A stretch of DNA of 64,000 bases from Bog-113 sp963752695 (GTDB taxonomy: Bacteria > Acidobacteriota > Terriglobia > Bryobacterales > Bryobacteraceae), in the NCBI GenBank assembly GCA_963752695.1, contig CAVVZB010000002.1, positions 1,364,001 to 1,428,000 on the forward strand. Direction: 5' to 3'. The position numbers and the translations under genes were made by a program. Shown one piece after another: positions 39,520 to 49,386 of this stretch (position 1 is its first letter; the number at the start of each line of letters is the position of its first letter). The notes beneath the pieces are model-generated. The model was not told the DNA's origin and made no database searches. It saw only the letters and a program-made list of their open reading frames with translations.

Positions 39520-41205
39520 TCAGAACCTGAACGCGGGCGGCGGCAACAATGACAGAAGCTTGTCGTCATCCAGGCGGCGGACTTCGCTGATGGTGTCGAA
39601 AACCATCGTGTCTTTACCCTCAACCGTGTAGGGCTTCCAAGGAAGGCCCGGTTGCGATGGGTTGCCGGTTCGGGCGAAGTTTAGCCAGGCCTGGGAAACC
39701 TTGTCCTGCAGAGCCAATCCGGCGGGCGTTCCTCCGGTCGCCAGATGAATGTGCTGGTCACTCAATGCATGAAATGCGAACGCAAGCTCGGCGCAATGAA
39801 ACGCCGTGATTCCACCATTGATCGGGTATTCGTACGCAAAAAGGTAATTGAAGACCGGGGCCTTGGTGTTCTCCAGCTTTCTCGCGAGCACCACTTTTGC
39901 ACCTGGCCGGAAAACCGTGTCGAGAAACAGCGCGTCCTGAATCTTCTTCCGTGGTTGGACCTTTTTGAACTCGGCTACTACCTCGTCCTTCTTGTCCCCG
40001 AAAGCCGCCGTCAGACGATCATCTACTTCCTTCGGGCTCCAATCATTCTTTGTGAACTCGCCCTTAGCGAGATTGCTATTGAACTCGCTCATCACTGTTC
40101 CGGCCATGTATGGAATGGAAGCGGCCCAGTCGCAGAACTCACGCAGTACGTACCGGTCATCGGCGATCACGTCCCAACCCATGCCGCGCGGGGCCCCTGG
40201 TGTCGTCAGATCCTTCAATGCGGCGGAGCCAGCCGCAAGTAAATCGTGGTAAGAAACCTTCTTCAGTTCGTCAATGCGGCCCGCATCCAGATTGAGATGC
40301 TTCAGAGTTCCCGCTGCGATTGCCTGCTGGTGCTCGATGCTCTTAGCCGGATCGGTAGTTCGATAGTTGAGACTGCCGCCGCTTTCAGAGATGACTTTGT
40401 GGAAGAGGCCCTTTGCCGAGGGCATGTGCATCAGGCGAGTGACCTTGCCTCCGCCCCCGGACTGCCCGAAGATGGTTACATTTCCGGGATCGCCGCCGAA
40501 GGTTTCGATGTTGTCGCGTACCCACTCGAGGGCGGCGACTAAGTCCGCCATGCCCGTGTACCGGGAGTTGGCGTATTCGGCACCGTAAGCTGAAAGGTCC
40601 AGGGTGCCGATGATGTTGAGCCGGTGATTGACGCTGACAGCGACGACATCCCCGAAATCGCTGAGGGTTCTGCCGTCGTACGCATACGACTCCATCGACG
40701 AGCCGTTGGTAAACCCGCCGCCATGCATCCACACCATGACCGGCTTTCTGGCGCTCGAAGACAGGTTCTGGGTCCAAACGTTCAGCACCTGGCAGTTCTC
40801 GTTCTCGAGCCAATAGCGGTGAGGGAGAACGACGTCGTCGGATCCCGGGGCGGTCGCCTGAGGGATGGGACAGACCGGACCCCAGACTTGAGCGCTCTTG
40901 ATGCCGTCCCAGGCTGAGACGGGCTTGGGCAGTTCGAAGCGCTCGGCTTGGGCATACGGGACACCGAGAAATGTGAATACCTTGCCATCTTTTAGCCCGC
41001 GAAGCTTTCCGCCTTTGACCTGGGCCACGGGCGGGTGGAGGTTGGGCGCCTCGGAGTTCGATGCAGGGTTGGATGCGCCTTGCGTCCCAGTCTTCATGTC
41101 CTTCTTCATCGCGGATGCGCTGCCGGCGGCGAACGCGCTTGCCGTTCCGAGTCGGAGCAGCGCGCGGCGGTTGATAGCGTCTGGTTGGGGTAGGTGATCG
41201 GCCAT
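39520..41205 (-). CDS. TAT-exported type B carboxylesterase
   Basis: A carboxylesterase/lipase of the cholinesterase-like family, 561 aa. The N-terminus INRRALLRLGTASAFAAGSA is a twin-arginine signal. The core has FTFLGVPYA, the oxyanion motif VMVWMHGGGFTNGS, nucleophile elbow FGQSGGGGKV (usual form GESAGG; here the residue after Ser is Gly) and a late histidine in GGITAFHCAELAFAF. The ATG at 41205 is chosen for its AGGAG at good spacing; the open frame extends to 41277. Substrate unknown. The gene is divergent from groESL and intact. Confidence 0.85.
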   Translation of the reverse strand: MADHLPQPDAINRRALLRLGTASAFAAGSASAMKKDMKTGTQGASNPASNSEAPNLHPPVAQVKGGKLRGLKDGKVFTFLGVPYAQAERFELPKPVSAWDGIKSAQVWGPVCPIPQATAPGSDDVVLPHRYWLENENCQVLNVWTQNLSSSARKPVMVWMHGGGFTNGSSMESYAYDGRTLSDFGDVVAVSVNHRLNIIGTLDLSAYGAEYANSRYTGMADLVAALEWVRDNIETFGGDPGNVTIFGQSGGGGKVTRLMHMPSAKGLFHKVISESGGSLNYRTTDPAKSIEHQQAIAAGTLKHLNLDAGRIDELKKVSYHDLLAAGSAALKDLTTPGAPRGMGWDVIADDRYVLREFCDWAASIPYMAGTVMSEFNSNLAKGEFTKNDWSPKEVDDRLTAAFGDKKDEVVAEFKKVQPRKKIQDALFLDTVFRPGAKVVLARKLENTKAPVFNYLFAYEYPINGGITAFHCAELAFAFHALSDQHIHLATGGTPAGLALQDKVSQAWLNFARTGNPSQPGLPWKPYTVEGKDTMVFDTISEVRRLDDDKLLSLLPPPAFRF

Positions 41206-41338
41206 TTTTCTCCTGGTGAGGTGCTCGGCGATTTTCGCGAATGAAGTTTGGCTGGGGGCGATGTGAGTTCCAAGCACTCCGGCTGCGCGCTTATAGGGTA
41301 TATCACTTCAGGGCGATGATTTTGGCGGGGAAAATTTC

Positions 41339-41368
41339 TTGTCACTCTCGGGCCGAGTGTGCTAAAAC
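41339..41368 (+). promoter_or_regulatory. groESL promoter with an imperfect CIRCE-like operator
   Basis: TTGTCA (41339-41344) and TAAAAC (41363-41368, preceded by TG as an extended -10) are 18 bases apart. Between them lies CACTC-N7-GAGTG (41343-41359). The HrcA operator CIRCE has CACTC-N9-GAGTG within TTAGCACTC/GAGTGCTAA, so this is a shortened, degenerate form. It suggests, but does not prove, HrcA control. Confidence 0.42.
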
Positions 41369-41438
41369 AGTGGGCGGGAACGAAGACGGCGGCAGCCGCG
41401 GTTCCACAACAATCGACATTATTGGAGGTCAGCAAACA

Positions 41439-41756
41439 ATGAAGATTCGTCCACTATACGACCGGATTGTGGTCAAGCGTCTGGAAGAGACCGAACGTAT
41501 GCAGGGTGGGTTGTACATCCCGGATTCGGCGAAGGAGAAGCCGCAGGAAGGCCAAGTCGTCGCGGTCGGAAAAGGCAAGCGCCTGGAAGACGGCAAGGTG
41601 ACTCCGCTCGATGTTCAGGTGGGGGACCGGATTCTGTTCGGGAAGTATTCCGGGTCCGAGATCAAGCTGGATGGCGATGAGTTTATGATCATGCGCGAGG
41701 ATGAAGTTCTAGGCATTCTGGACGCGCAGCCGGTGGCGGCGCAGAAGGCCAGCTAA
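41439..41756 (+). CDS. groES: Co-chaperonin GroES
   Basis: Heptameric lid of the GroEL chaperonin. The ATG at 41439, behind GGAGG, gives MKIRPLYDRIVVKRLEETER and 105 aa, the normal form; an open frame upstream to 41241 is not coding. The mobile loop (about 17-32, ERMQGGLYIPDSAKEKP) and VGDRILFGKYSGSEIKLDG are canonical. The C-terminal tail is about eight residues longer than in E. coli. It is followed 38 bases later by groEL in the same operon. Confidence 0.97.
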   Translation: MKIRPLYDRIVVKRLEETERMQGGLYIPDSAKEKPQEGQVVAVGKGKRLEDGKVTPLDVQVGDRILFGKYSGSEIKLDGDEFMIMREDEVLGILDAQPVAAQKAS

Positions 41757-41794
41757 GCAGCTTCAAAACCAATTCAAAAGCGAGGAGAACAGAC

Positions 41795-43426
<1,632 letters not shown>

Positions 43427-43457
43427 GCTGTAGTCCGTTCAAGTCTGCAAGCAGATG

Positions 43458-43491
43458 GCCGCCGTTCTCGGAAGGGAACGGCGGCTTTTTT
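43458..43491 (+). terminator. Intrinsic terminator of groESL
   Basis: GCCGCCGTTC (43458-43467) pairs fully with GAACGGCGGC (43476-43485) around an 8-base loop and is followed by TTTTTT. It starts 31 bases after the groEL stop. It would also face the convergent GH44 gene, whose stop is at 43513. Confidence 0.92.
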
Positions 43492-43512
43492 CGTTGGGGG
43501 CCGTATCTAAAG

Positions 43513-45909
43513 TCATTGAACTGCGACGGTGACTCCCGAAGGGGAGAAGACGCCCCCGATGGAGAAGGTAACTGGCGCATTGCCGGCGGGGACCGACGAG
43601 GACATCTGCGCGTTGATCTGTAAGAGGCCACTGGTGGCATAGGGCGTGGCTCCGCAATAGAGCACGGTCGCTGGCTGGTTCCCAATGCTAACCGCGCAGG
43701 TCCCCTGAGGCGTGGGGAGGACACCGGACGAGATGCGGCCATCGACTCCGGGCGGCGTCGTGACGCCTTCGCCGGTGGCGTAAAGGACGACGATACTTCC
43801 AGCTTGCGCGGGATTTGCGGAAGAGTTCACCGTGAGGTCCTGGTTGAGGATGGCGCCCTCGTTAGTCCCCGAGCCATCGTGGGTGAACAGCGCGGGGACG
43901 ACGGAGGTGACCGGGATAAGGAATGGATCGGAACGAACGCCGTTGACTTCGACTTCGATCGAGGCCGCGGGGAACAGCGCTGCTTCATAAGGAACAATGG
44001 CGGCGGTTTGGCCCGACAAGGAATAGACCAGGGGCGCGGAGACGCCGTTGACCAGAACGCTGACATTGGCGAGAGACGTAACGAGATAGTTGCCGTCGGG
44101 AGTAACCGCCGCAGGGACCAAAGTGGCGGGACCGAGATTGGAACCGTAGATGAGGATGATCTCGCCCGGGGCGACTGCGTGGGCGTCATAGGATGCGGCG
44201 TTGGCGACGGCAGAGATAACGGGCTTCGGCAGCGACGTGGCGGCCGGCAGGACGAGGAGCGTCATGGAGCGTGCGGGAAAGGTCATGGAAACAACGCCGT
44301 TGACGGCGACGTCGGAGACGCGCTCGATGGCGGCGAGGTTGGCGGCCGAATATTGGAAAACCTGAGCGGTACCGGCTGCGGAGAAGTTGGCGAGGCTGAC
44401 GGCGGTGTTTACTGCGGCGGTAGTTTTGTTGAGCACCAGGATGGTGAGCGCGGAATCGGAACGCTGGGCGGCGAAGATAGACACCTGGTCGGGGTCGGTG
44501 GTTGTGGCGGCGACGCTGGTTTCACCGAACCGGCTCCCAGCACCATCATAATTGCCGAAGATTTCAAACGCGAAAATGCCGGGATCGGGCGGATTGGCGG
44601 TGGGATCGGGCGGACCCCAGAGAGTTGCCAAGTCGAGGCCTTCACGACCGAAAATGCCGAGAATGTCTGCCTGGGCAATTGCGCCGGTGATGTCGTTGAG
44701 CATGCCCCAGTTGTATTCGGTGATGGCCGTCTTGGTGCCGGGGTAGTCGGCGGCGACCCATTTTTTCATGCGGGGAACCAGATAAGGGGGCTCGCCATTA
44801 GGCATGGTGGCGCTTGGGGTAGAACCATCGGGAGCTGCGTAGTTCGGGTCCCAGAAGACGCGCGTCGAGGTGAGCCGCAGTGTGTCCTCGGCGGGGGTGC
44901 TGGTGGTGGCGAAACCGATGTTGTTGGGAGCGATATAGGCGTGAACATCGACGTAGTCCAAGAGCCGCACGCCATGATCGGCTTCATACTGGGCCATCTG
45001 TTGCAGATACCACTCGACCAGTGGGATGCCTCCGTGGGCGTTGCGGTCGATCGGGTTGCCGTAGAAGACGTAATTAGGTCCAGTGCCGTAGCCGCTGTAG
45101 AAATCAGTGGCGGAATAGAACATGCCGGGCCAGCCACCGGCCACGGGGCCGGTAACGGAAGCGGATGGGTCCGCGGCCTTGATGGCGGCGGCATACGTTT
45201 GGCCGCGGCTTAGCATTTCGTCATAGGTAGTGCGGGAGGGGTGAATGTCGGTGTGGACGCCGTCCCAATATTCCGGCTCATTATCGAGGGACCAGACCTG
45301 CACGCCGCCGCGCGCTGCAGTGCCATAGCGGGAGATGACGTGAGCGATCCATTGCTGGGCGAAGGTCTGGTCGACGGGTTGGCTGACGTCGTTGGGATCG
45401 TTGACGATAGGCGTTTTGCCATCGGGCAGCAGGCCGTTGCCGCAATCGGGCTGGTACATGTCGGTTTTCTGTTGGGGCCCGTACTTGGAGACGCGGTAGC
45501 TGCATCCGAAGTCGCGGGATTTGGGGAGCCAGCCGAGCATGGGAACAGTACCGATGCGCTTGGTCCCGGTGATCAAACCGGTTTCAACGAAGCGATCGAA
45601 CTCTGAGCCGTTGGGCAGTGCGGTGCTTGGGTTGGAGTAGGCGAAGTTTTCGAAGAAGTAATCGTTGGCGGAGTTATAGGTATCGAGGAGCCAGTTGTAG
45701 CGGCTGGTAGCGTCGCCGCCCCAACGCCGCACGCCGACCGGAGTGAGCCTAGCCAAGCCATTATCGCCATAGTCGTTGATGCCGTAGATGTCTGGGCTAA
45801 TGGGATGGCGATAGGCAGCGGCGTCGACGGACAGACTGGGCGGGTTTTGCGCGAAGGCGGAGATGGCCAGTAGCAGCGGGAACGCGAGTGGGATTTTCGT
45901 GGGCGGCAT
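43513..45909 (-). CDS. Secreted glycoside hydrolase family 44 protein with TIGR03437-type C-terminal domain
   Basis: A 798-residue exported protein. The signal peptide (LAFPLLLAISAFAQN) is followed by a GH44-like TIM barrel (about 25-420). It has YGINDYGD, RRWGGDATSRYNW, the acid/base Glu211 in WSLDNEPEYW and the likely nucleophile Glu398 in ITEYNWG. GH44 enzymes are endoglucanases/xyloglucanases. A beta-sandwich (about 450-555) closes the catalytic part. From about 565 to the end it has a TIGR03437-type domain (GEIILIYGSNLGP, GAILNQDLTVNSSANPA, VVLYATGEGVTTPPG), which marks Solibacter-like bacteria and probably serves surface attachment or export. Confidence 0.85.
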   Translation of the reverse strand: MPPTKIPLAFPLLLAISAFAQNPPSLSVDAAAYRHPISPDIYGINDYGDNGLARLTPVGVRRWGGDATSRYNWLLDTYNSANDYFFENFAYSNPSTALPNGSEFDRFVETGLITGTKRIGTVPMLGWLPKSRDFGCSYRVSKYGPQQKTDMYQPDCGNGLLPDGKTPIVNDPNDVSQPVDQTFAQQWIAHVISRYGTAARGGVQVWSLDNEPEYWDGVHTDIHPSRTTYDEMLSRGQTYAAAIKAADPSASVTGPVAGGWPGMFYSATDFYSGYGTGPNYVFYGNPIDRNAHGGIPLVEWYLQQMAQYEADHGVRLLDYVDVHAYIAPNNIGFATTSTPAEDTLRLTSTRVFWDPNYAAPDGSTPSATMPNGEPPYLVPRMKKWVAADYPGTKTAITEYNWGMLNDITGAIAQADILGIFGREGLDLATLWGPPDPTANPPDPGIFAFEIFGNYDGAGSRFGETSVAATTTDPDQVSIFAAQRSDSALTILVLNKTTAAVNTAVSLANFSAAGTAQVFQYSAANLAAIERVSDVAVNGVVSMTFPARSMTLLVLPAATSLPKPVISAVANAASYDAHAVAPGEIILIYGSNLGPATLVPAAVTPDGNYLVTSLANVSVLVNGVSAPLVYSLSGQTAAIVPYEAALFPAASIEVEVNGVRSDPFLIPVTSVVPALFTHDGSGTNEGAILNQDLTVNSSANPAQAGSIVVLYATGEGVTTPPGVDGRISSGVLPTPQGTCAVSIGNQPATVLYCGATPYATSGLLQINAQMSSSVPAGNAPVTFSIGGVFSPSGVTVAVQ

Positions 45910-45946
45910 CGCCGCGAATTATATCGCGCCGTTGCGACGCTAAGGT

Positions 45947-47056
45947 TCAACCGCCGAGGGCAGCTCGAAGAACGGGGCGCACGGCGGGTTTCTCGAGCAG
46001 GTGCATGGCGGCCAGGAACGGGAGCAGAATCTTGGGGCCTTTTTCGCCGAAGAAGTGTGAGAGTGGGCGGGTGATGCCCCGTTCGCAAGTGAAGAAGACG
46101 CGATCGCACCAGGAGCGGCGGCCATCCTGAGATTCGGGGTCGTAGCGAAGGATATCCCACGCGGTTTCAAACTGGCGCAGGCGCAAGGGTTCGCGATATT
46201 GCGGCATGTAGGCGACGTGGCTGATCTGGTCTTGGCGGATCTCGTCGACGAAAGCGGAGAAGGTCGAAGCACGGGTGAGATTGATGTTTGCGTTAGGCTC
46301 GCGGCCGTGACGATCACCGCCGGAAATGGCGGGCAAGCCGAAGGCGTCGGCTAGCTGGAGAACCTTGTGATTTTCGGCTGAGCAGCGCAGTCCGTTGAGT
46401 TCCAGGGCATGAATCCAGCGTCCGAAGCGCCGCAGGAAGACCTCGGCAAGGGCAGCGTGTTGAGCAGTGCCGATGAGACCTTCGTCCCAGAGCGGGTGAT
46501 TGAACACGATAAGGATATCGGAGTGATTGTGGAGGCTCTCGAGCAGGCCGGAGAGCGGCACGTTTTGCGGATCTGCTGCGTGAGCGCGCATGTCGGCGAC
46601 GAGGGAAGCGGCCTGCTGGCGAGGAAGGTTGTGCACGCCAAGGTGGAAGAAAGACGGCGCGAAGGGAATCGTCCACTCGATGGAATTGGGGCCGTCGGAG
46701 TCAATGCCGGCTCGGCAGTCGTCGTGGTCGGTAAGCGAGACCATGGCGGGGAGTTGGGTGTGCCGGGCAATTTGCGCGGATTCCAATTGGACGGCGGCGG
46801 CAGGAGAAAGCGGCGGGGTCCAATAGGCTCGCGAACAATCGAGTACGTTGCCGGTGCGGGAGCGGTACTGCCACTCGGCAAGATTCATCACCTGTCCCAG
46901 GAACTGCGAACGGCGGGCATACTTGGGGATGAATTCCAGGCTCTCGCGCGAGTGCCAGGTGTGGCTATGAAGGGAGACCCCGTAGGCGAATCCGTCCGCG
47001 AAACCCGGCTTGGTCCAGCTGTTACAAACGCTCGTTTGTGGCATCGTCCTCCGCAC
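45947..47056 (-). CDS. PHP-domain metal-dependent phosphoesterase-like protein
   Basis: A 369-residue cytoplasmic protein. Metal-binding motifs of the PHP family are seen in order: LHSHTWHS near residue 30 (HXH), MVSLTDHDD near 106, LIVFNHPLWDE near 183 and ISGGDRHGRE near 245. PHP domains hydrolyse phosphate esters, for example histidinol phosphate or nucleotide-derived phosphates. The long N-terminal insert between the first and second motifs is unusual. The ATG at 47056 or at 47044 could be the start. Substrate unknown. Confidence 0.72.
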   Translation of the reverse strand: MRRTMPQTSVCNSWTKPGFADGFAYGVSLHSHTWHSRESLEFIPKYARRSQFLGQVMNLAEWQYRSRTGNVLDCSRAYWTPPLSPAAAVQLESAQIARHTQLPAMVSLTDHDDCRAGIDSDGPNSIEWTIPFAPSFFHLGVHNLPRQQAASLVADMRAHAADPQNVPLSGLLESLHNHSDILIVFNHPLWDEGLIGTAQHAALAEVFLRRFGRWIHALELNGLRCSAENHKVLQLADAFGLPAISGGDRHGREPNANINLTRASTFSAFVDEIRQDQISHVAYMPQYREPLRLRQFETAWDILRYDPESQDGRRSWCDRVFFTCERGITRPLSHFFGEKGPKILLPFLAAMHLLEKPAVRPVLRAALGG

Positions 47057-47107
47057 CTTTTACGTTAGGATGATCGCGATGACGAAGCGATGAAGACAGG
47101 GTGAAAA

Positions 47108-48670
47108 TTAGAGCGGAAGTGACGTGGAATAAACGAGATAAGTTCCGTTGCGAAACTCGGGCGCGTGAGCGGCGCCGGGTAGGGTGCGGGGGAGAACGAT
47201 GAAGTCGATGTGCAGCGCGCGATAGGCGTCGATGGTTGCGGGGTGGGTCATGACGGCCTGCCAGCGGCGCCACCACTCGAAGCCGAAATCCTGAAGGTAA
47301 TTGAGCTGACCGCCGCCTTTCCAATCGACATAGACGGCGCGCAGGGCGGTGGCCCGAAACCAGCCGGGAGAGCGGTCGCGCCCGGCCTGGGGGAAGGCGA
47401 AGACGGCACCGGCGGGCGTGGAGGATCGAGCCCAGGCAGCGAGGGATTGGAGATCGGGGGATTCGACCGCCCTATAGTTGACGATGCCGGCCGGAATCGC
47501 AAGCGCTATGGCTGGAAGAAGGGCGAAGAGCGGGCGATACGGGGCGCGGACTGTGGCGAGCAGGATGGCCAGGGCGGCGATGGTCGCGAGCACGGGCCAC
47601 GGCGGCCAGAGAAAGAACGAAACGTTCGCGGAATTCCAAAGGGTAAAGGCAAACCAGACGGCGGATTCGACGCGGCGCTTGCGCTGGAAGGCGAAGCATC
47701 CAGCAATGGCTGAAACAATAATGGACGTTTCCGTTACAAACAAAAGTGCGCGAGCCGGTTGTAGCTGCGGAATGATGCTGAGTTTGTAATGTTCCAGTAA
47801 TAAGGCTGAAACGGGGACACTGGCGAGACCGGAAACGAGGAATCCGAGGAAGACGGCCCACTGCTTGCGTTCGGCTTGGACTCGGTAGAGCGCGATTACG
47901 GCGATGGCGGCGAACAGGATGTATTGGCCGATCCAGGCAGTCCACCAGGTGGTCACGTAGTTATAGCTGGCGCGCATGCGTTGGAGCGATTCCAAACCGG
48001 CAGGCAGGACAGAGAAGAGACGCTGCGGTTCATGGACAGACTGCGCGACCCCGACGAAACCGAGAGCGAGCCCGGCAAGCGCAATCGGGAGGAACGACCC
48101 GAGCGCGCGGCGTTGGACAACGGAAAGGCAGGCGAGCGCGACTAGAAAAGGCCACACAGTAGGAGCGTGGAGGAGCACTGCGCTGGCTGCGGCGAGACCC
48201 GCCAGCAAATGCTTCTCGCGCATAGCAAGACCGGTGGCAAGTAAGAGCAGAGGGACGGCGAAGGCGCGCGGGGTCGGTTCATATTCGATGGTGAGGACCG
48301 CGGGGCCGACGATGGTGGCGCCCAAGGCGGCGAGAGAAACGACCAGGATGGCGGCTCCGGCATCGAGGCCAAAGGACAGGGCGATGAGGTACACACCGGC
48401 GAAACCGCACGCGCGAAAGAAGAGCTGTTCGGCGGGCAGAACGATGCCTAGCGGGGAGTGGGTGAGCCAGCGAAGCGCATCGGTGAGCTCGTCATAGAGC
48501 GTGAAGTTTACATGCGGGCGTTCGACAAGAAGATCGGAAGCCAGCGCGCCGGTCCACTGATTCTCCAGAATCGGGACATAAATTTGGGTGTCTTGCTGGA
48601 GGTAAGTGTGACCGGGGAAGACGAAAAACGAAAGCGCGGTGATGGCAAGGATGGCCGCCGCAGCCTTCAT
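47108..48670 (-). CDS. Multi-pass membrane protein with periplasmic C-terminal domain
   Basis: A 520-residue protein with about eleven hydrophobic segments up to residue 400 (starting AAAAILAITALSFFVFPGHT) and a soluble C-terminal part (SLAAWARSSTPAGAVFAFPQ, then TIDAYRALHIDFIVLPR). This layout resembles GT-C-type glycosyltransferases and related uncharacterised membrane proteins, but the acidic motif of GT-C in the first loop is not clear. The ATG at 48670 overlaps the stop of the TPR gene (ATGA); the open frame continues upstream without coding support. It is probably co-expressed with the TPR and MFS genes. Confidence 0.6.
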   Translation of the reverse strand: MKAAAAILAITALSFFVFPGHTYLQQDTQIYVPILENQWTGALASDLLVERPHVNFTLYDELTDALRWLTHSPLGIVLPAEQLFFRACGFAGVYLIALSFGLDAGAAILVVSLAALGATIVGPAVLTIEYEPTPRAFAVPLLLLATGLAMREKHLLAGLAAASAVLLHAPTVWPFLVALACLSVVQRRALGSFLPIALAGLALGFVGVAQSVHEPQRLFSVLPAGLESLQRMRASYNYVTTWWTAWIGQYILFAAIAVIALYRVQAERKQWAVFLGFLVSGLASVPVSALLLEHYKLSIIPQLQPARALLFVTETSIIVSAIAGCFAFQRKRRVESAVWFAFTLWNSANVSFFLWPPWPVLATIAALAILLATVRAPYRPLFALLPAIALAIPAGIVNYRAVESPDLQSLAAWARSSTPAGAVFAFPQAGRDRSPGWFRATALRAVYVDWKGGGQLNYLQDFGFEWWRRWQAVMTHPATIDAYRALHIDFIVLPRTLPGAAHAPEFRNGTYLVYSTSLPL

Positions 48671-49386
48671 GTTTTGGGCGTTTTTTCGAGTTGTTCGCGT
48701 GCCCAGGCGCGGGAGGGGTCGAGGGCAAGAGCCTTTTCGAAAGACTTGCGAGCGCCGGCGTTGTCCTGCTTCTTGCGCTGTGCGCGTCCCAGCCAAAGCC
48801 AGGCTTCGGCGCTATTCGGATCCAGCTGAAGAGCGTGTTGGAAGCTGCGGATTGCGAGGTCGGGGCCGCCGCCGAAAGTAGCTGGTAGGTAGAAATTGCC
48901 GACACCATCAGCGATCCAGACTTTGGGTGATGACGGGTCCAAGTGTTTGGCCTTCTCGATGGCGTCTTTGGCGCGTTTGCCGTAGCTGAAAGCAGAGAAG
49001 ACGTTGGCTGGGATCACTTCGCCGCAAAGCGTGGCGAGCACGCGGTAGTATTCGCCGTTCGCGGGGTTGATGGCGATGGCGGATTCGGCCGCGGTGACGC
49101 CCGCCATTCCTGCTTTTTCGGCGCCGGGTTTATCTTTCAATTCGAGGTCGACTTCGGCAAGCACGGAGGACGCAAAGGCGTATTGATATTGGGAGTTGGC
49201 GTCTTTCGGGGAGCGGGCGGCGTTATCTCGGGCGGCAGAGACGAGCTTTTCCAAAGCGGCGCGATCCTGCGTGTCGCGGGCGTGCTGTAGCGGTGAATCG
49301 GCCGCAAAGGCGGCGGCCGCCGCGCACACGGAGGCGAGTAAGACGGTTTGGAGCGAGGGCAAGGAGGGGGAAAATGTTCGGCTCAT
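48667..49386 (-). CDS. Exported TPR protein
   Basis: A 239-residue protein with a signal peptide (LQTVLLASVCAAAAAFAADS). TPR helices include AGVTAAESAIAINPANGEYY, DAIEKAKHLDPSSPKVWIAD and AIRSFQHALQLDPNSAEAWL. Residues around FYLPATFGGGPDLAIRSF resemble the plus-strand TPR protein at 51111, so the two are paralogues 2 kb apart. It overlaps its upstream MFS gene and downstream membrane gene by four bases each, making a tight three-gene unit. It probably works as a protein-binding scaffold; no enzymatic motif is present. Confidence 0.75.
   Translation of the reverse strand: MSRTFSPSLPSLQTVLLASVCAAAAAFAADSPLQHARDTQDRAALEKLVSAARDNAARSPKDANSQYQYAFASSVLAEVDLELKDKPGAEKAGMAGVTAAESAIAINPANGEYYRVLATLCGEVIPANVFSAFSYGKRAKDAIEKAKHLDPSSPKVWIADGVGNFYLPATFGGGPDLAIRSFQHALQLDPNSAEAWLWLGRAQRKKQDNAGARKSFEKALALDPSRAWAREQLEKTPKT

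Noticed and set aside
27997..41200. Possible prophage or new defence island
   Set aside because: Apart from hicBA and recombinase and toxin-antitoxin remnants, no phage structural gene, nuclease-helicase set, reverse transcriptase or Cas gene is present; the genes look like ordinary exported or housekeeping-type proteins.
43804..45213. Plus-strand open frame of 469 codons opposite the GH44 gene
   Set aside because: Gly/Asp/Val-rich shadow, incompatible with the clear signal peptide and catalytic motifs on the other strand.
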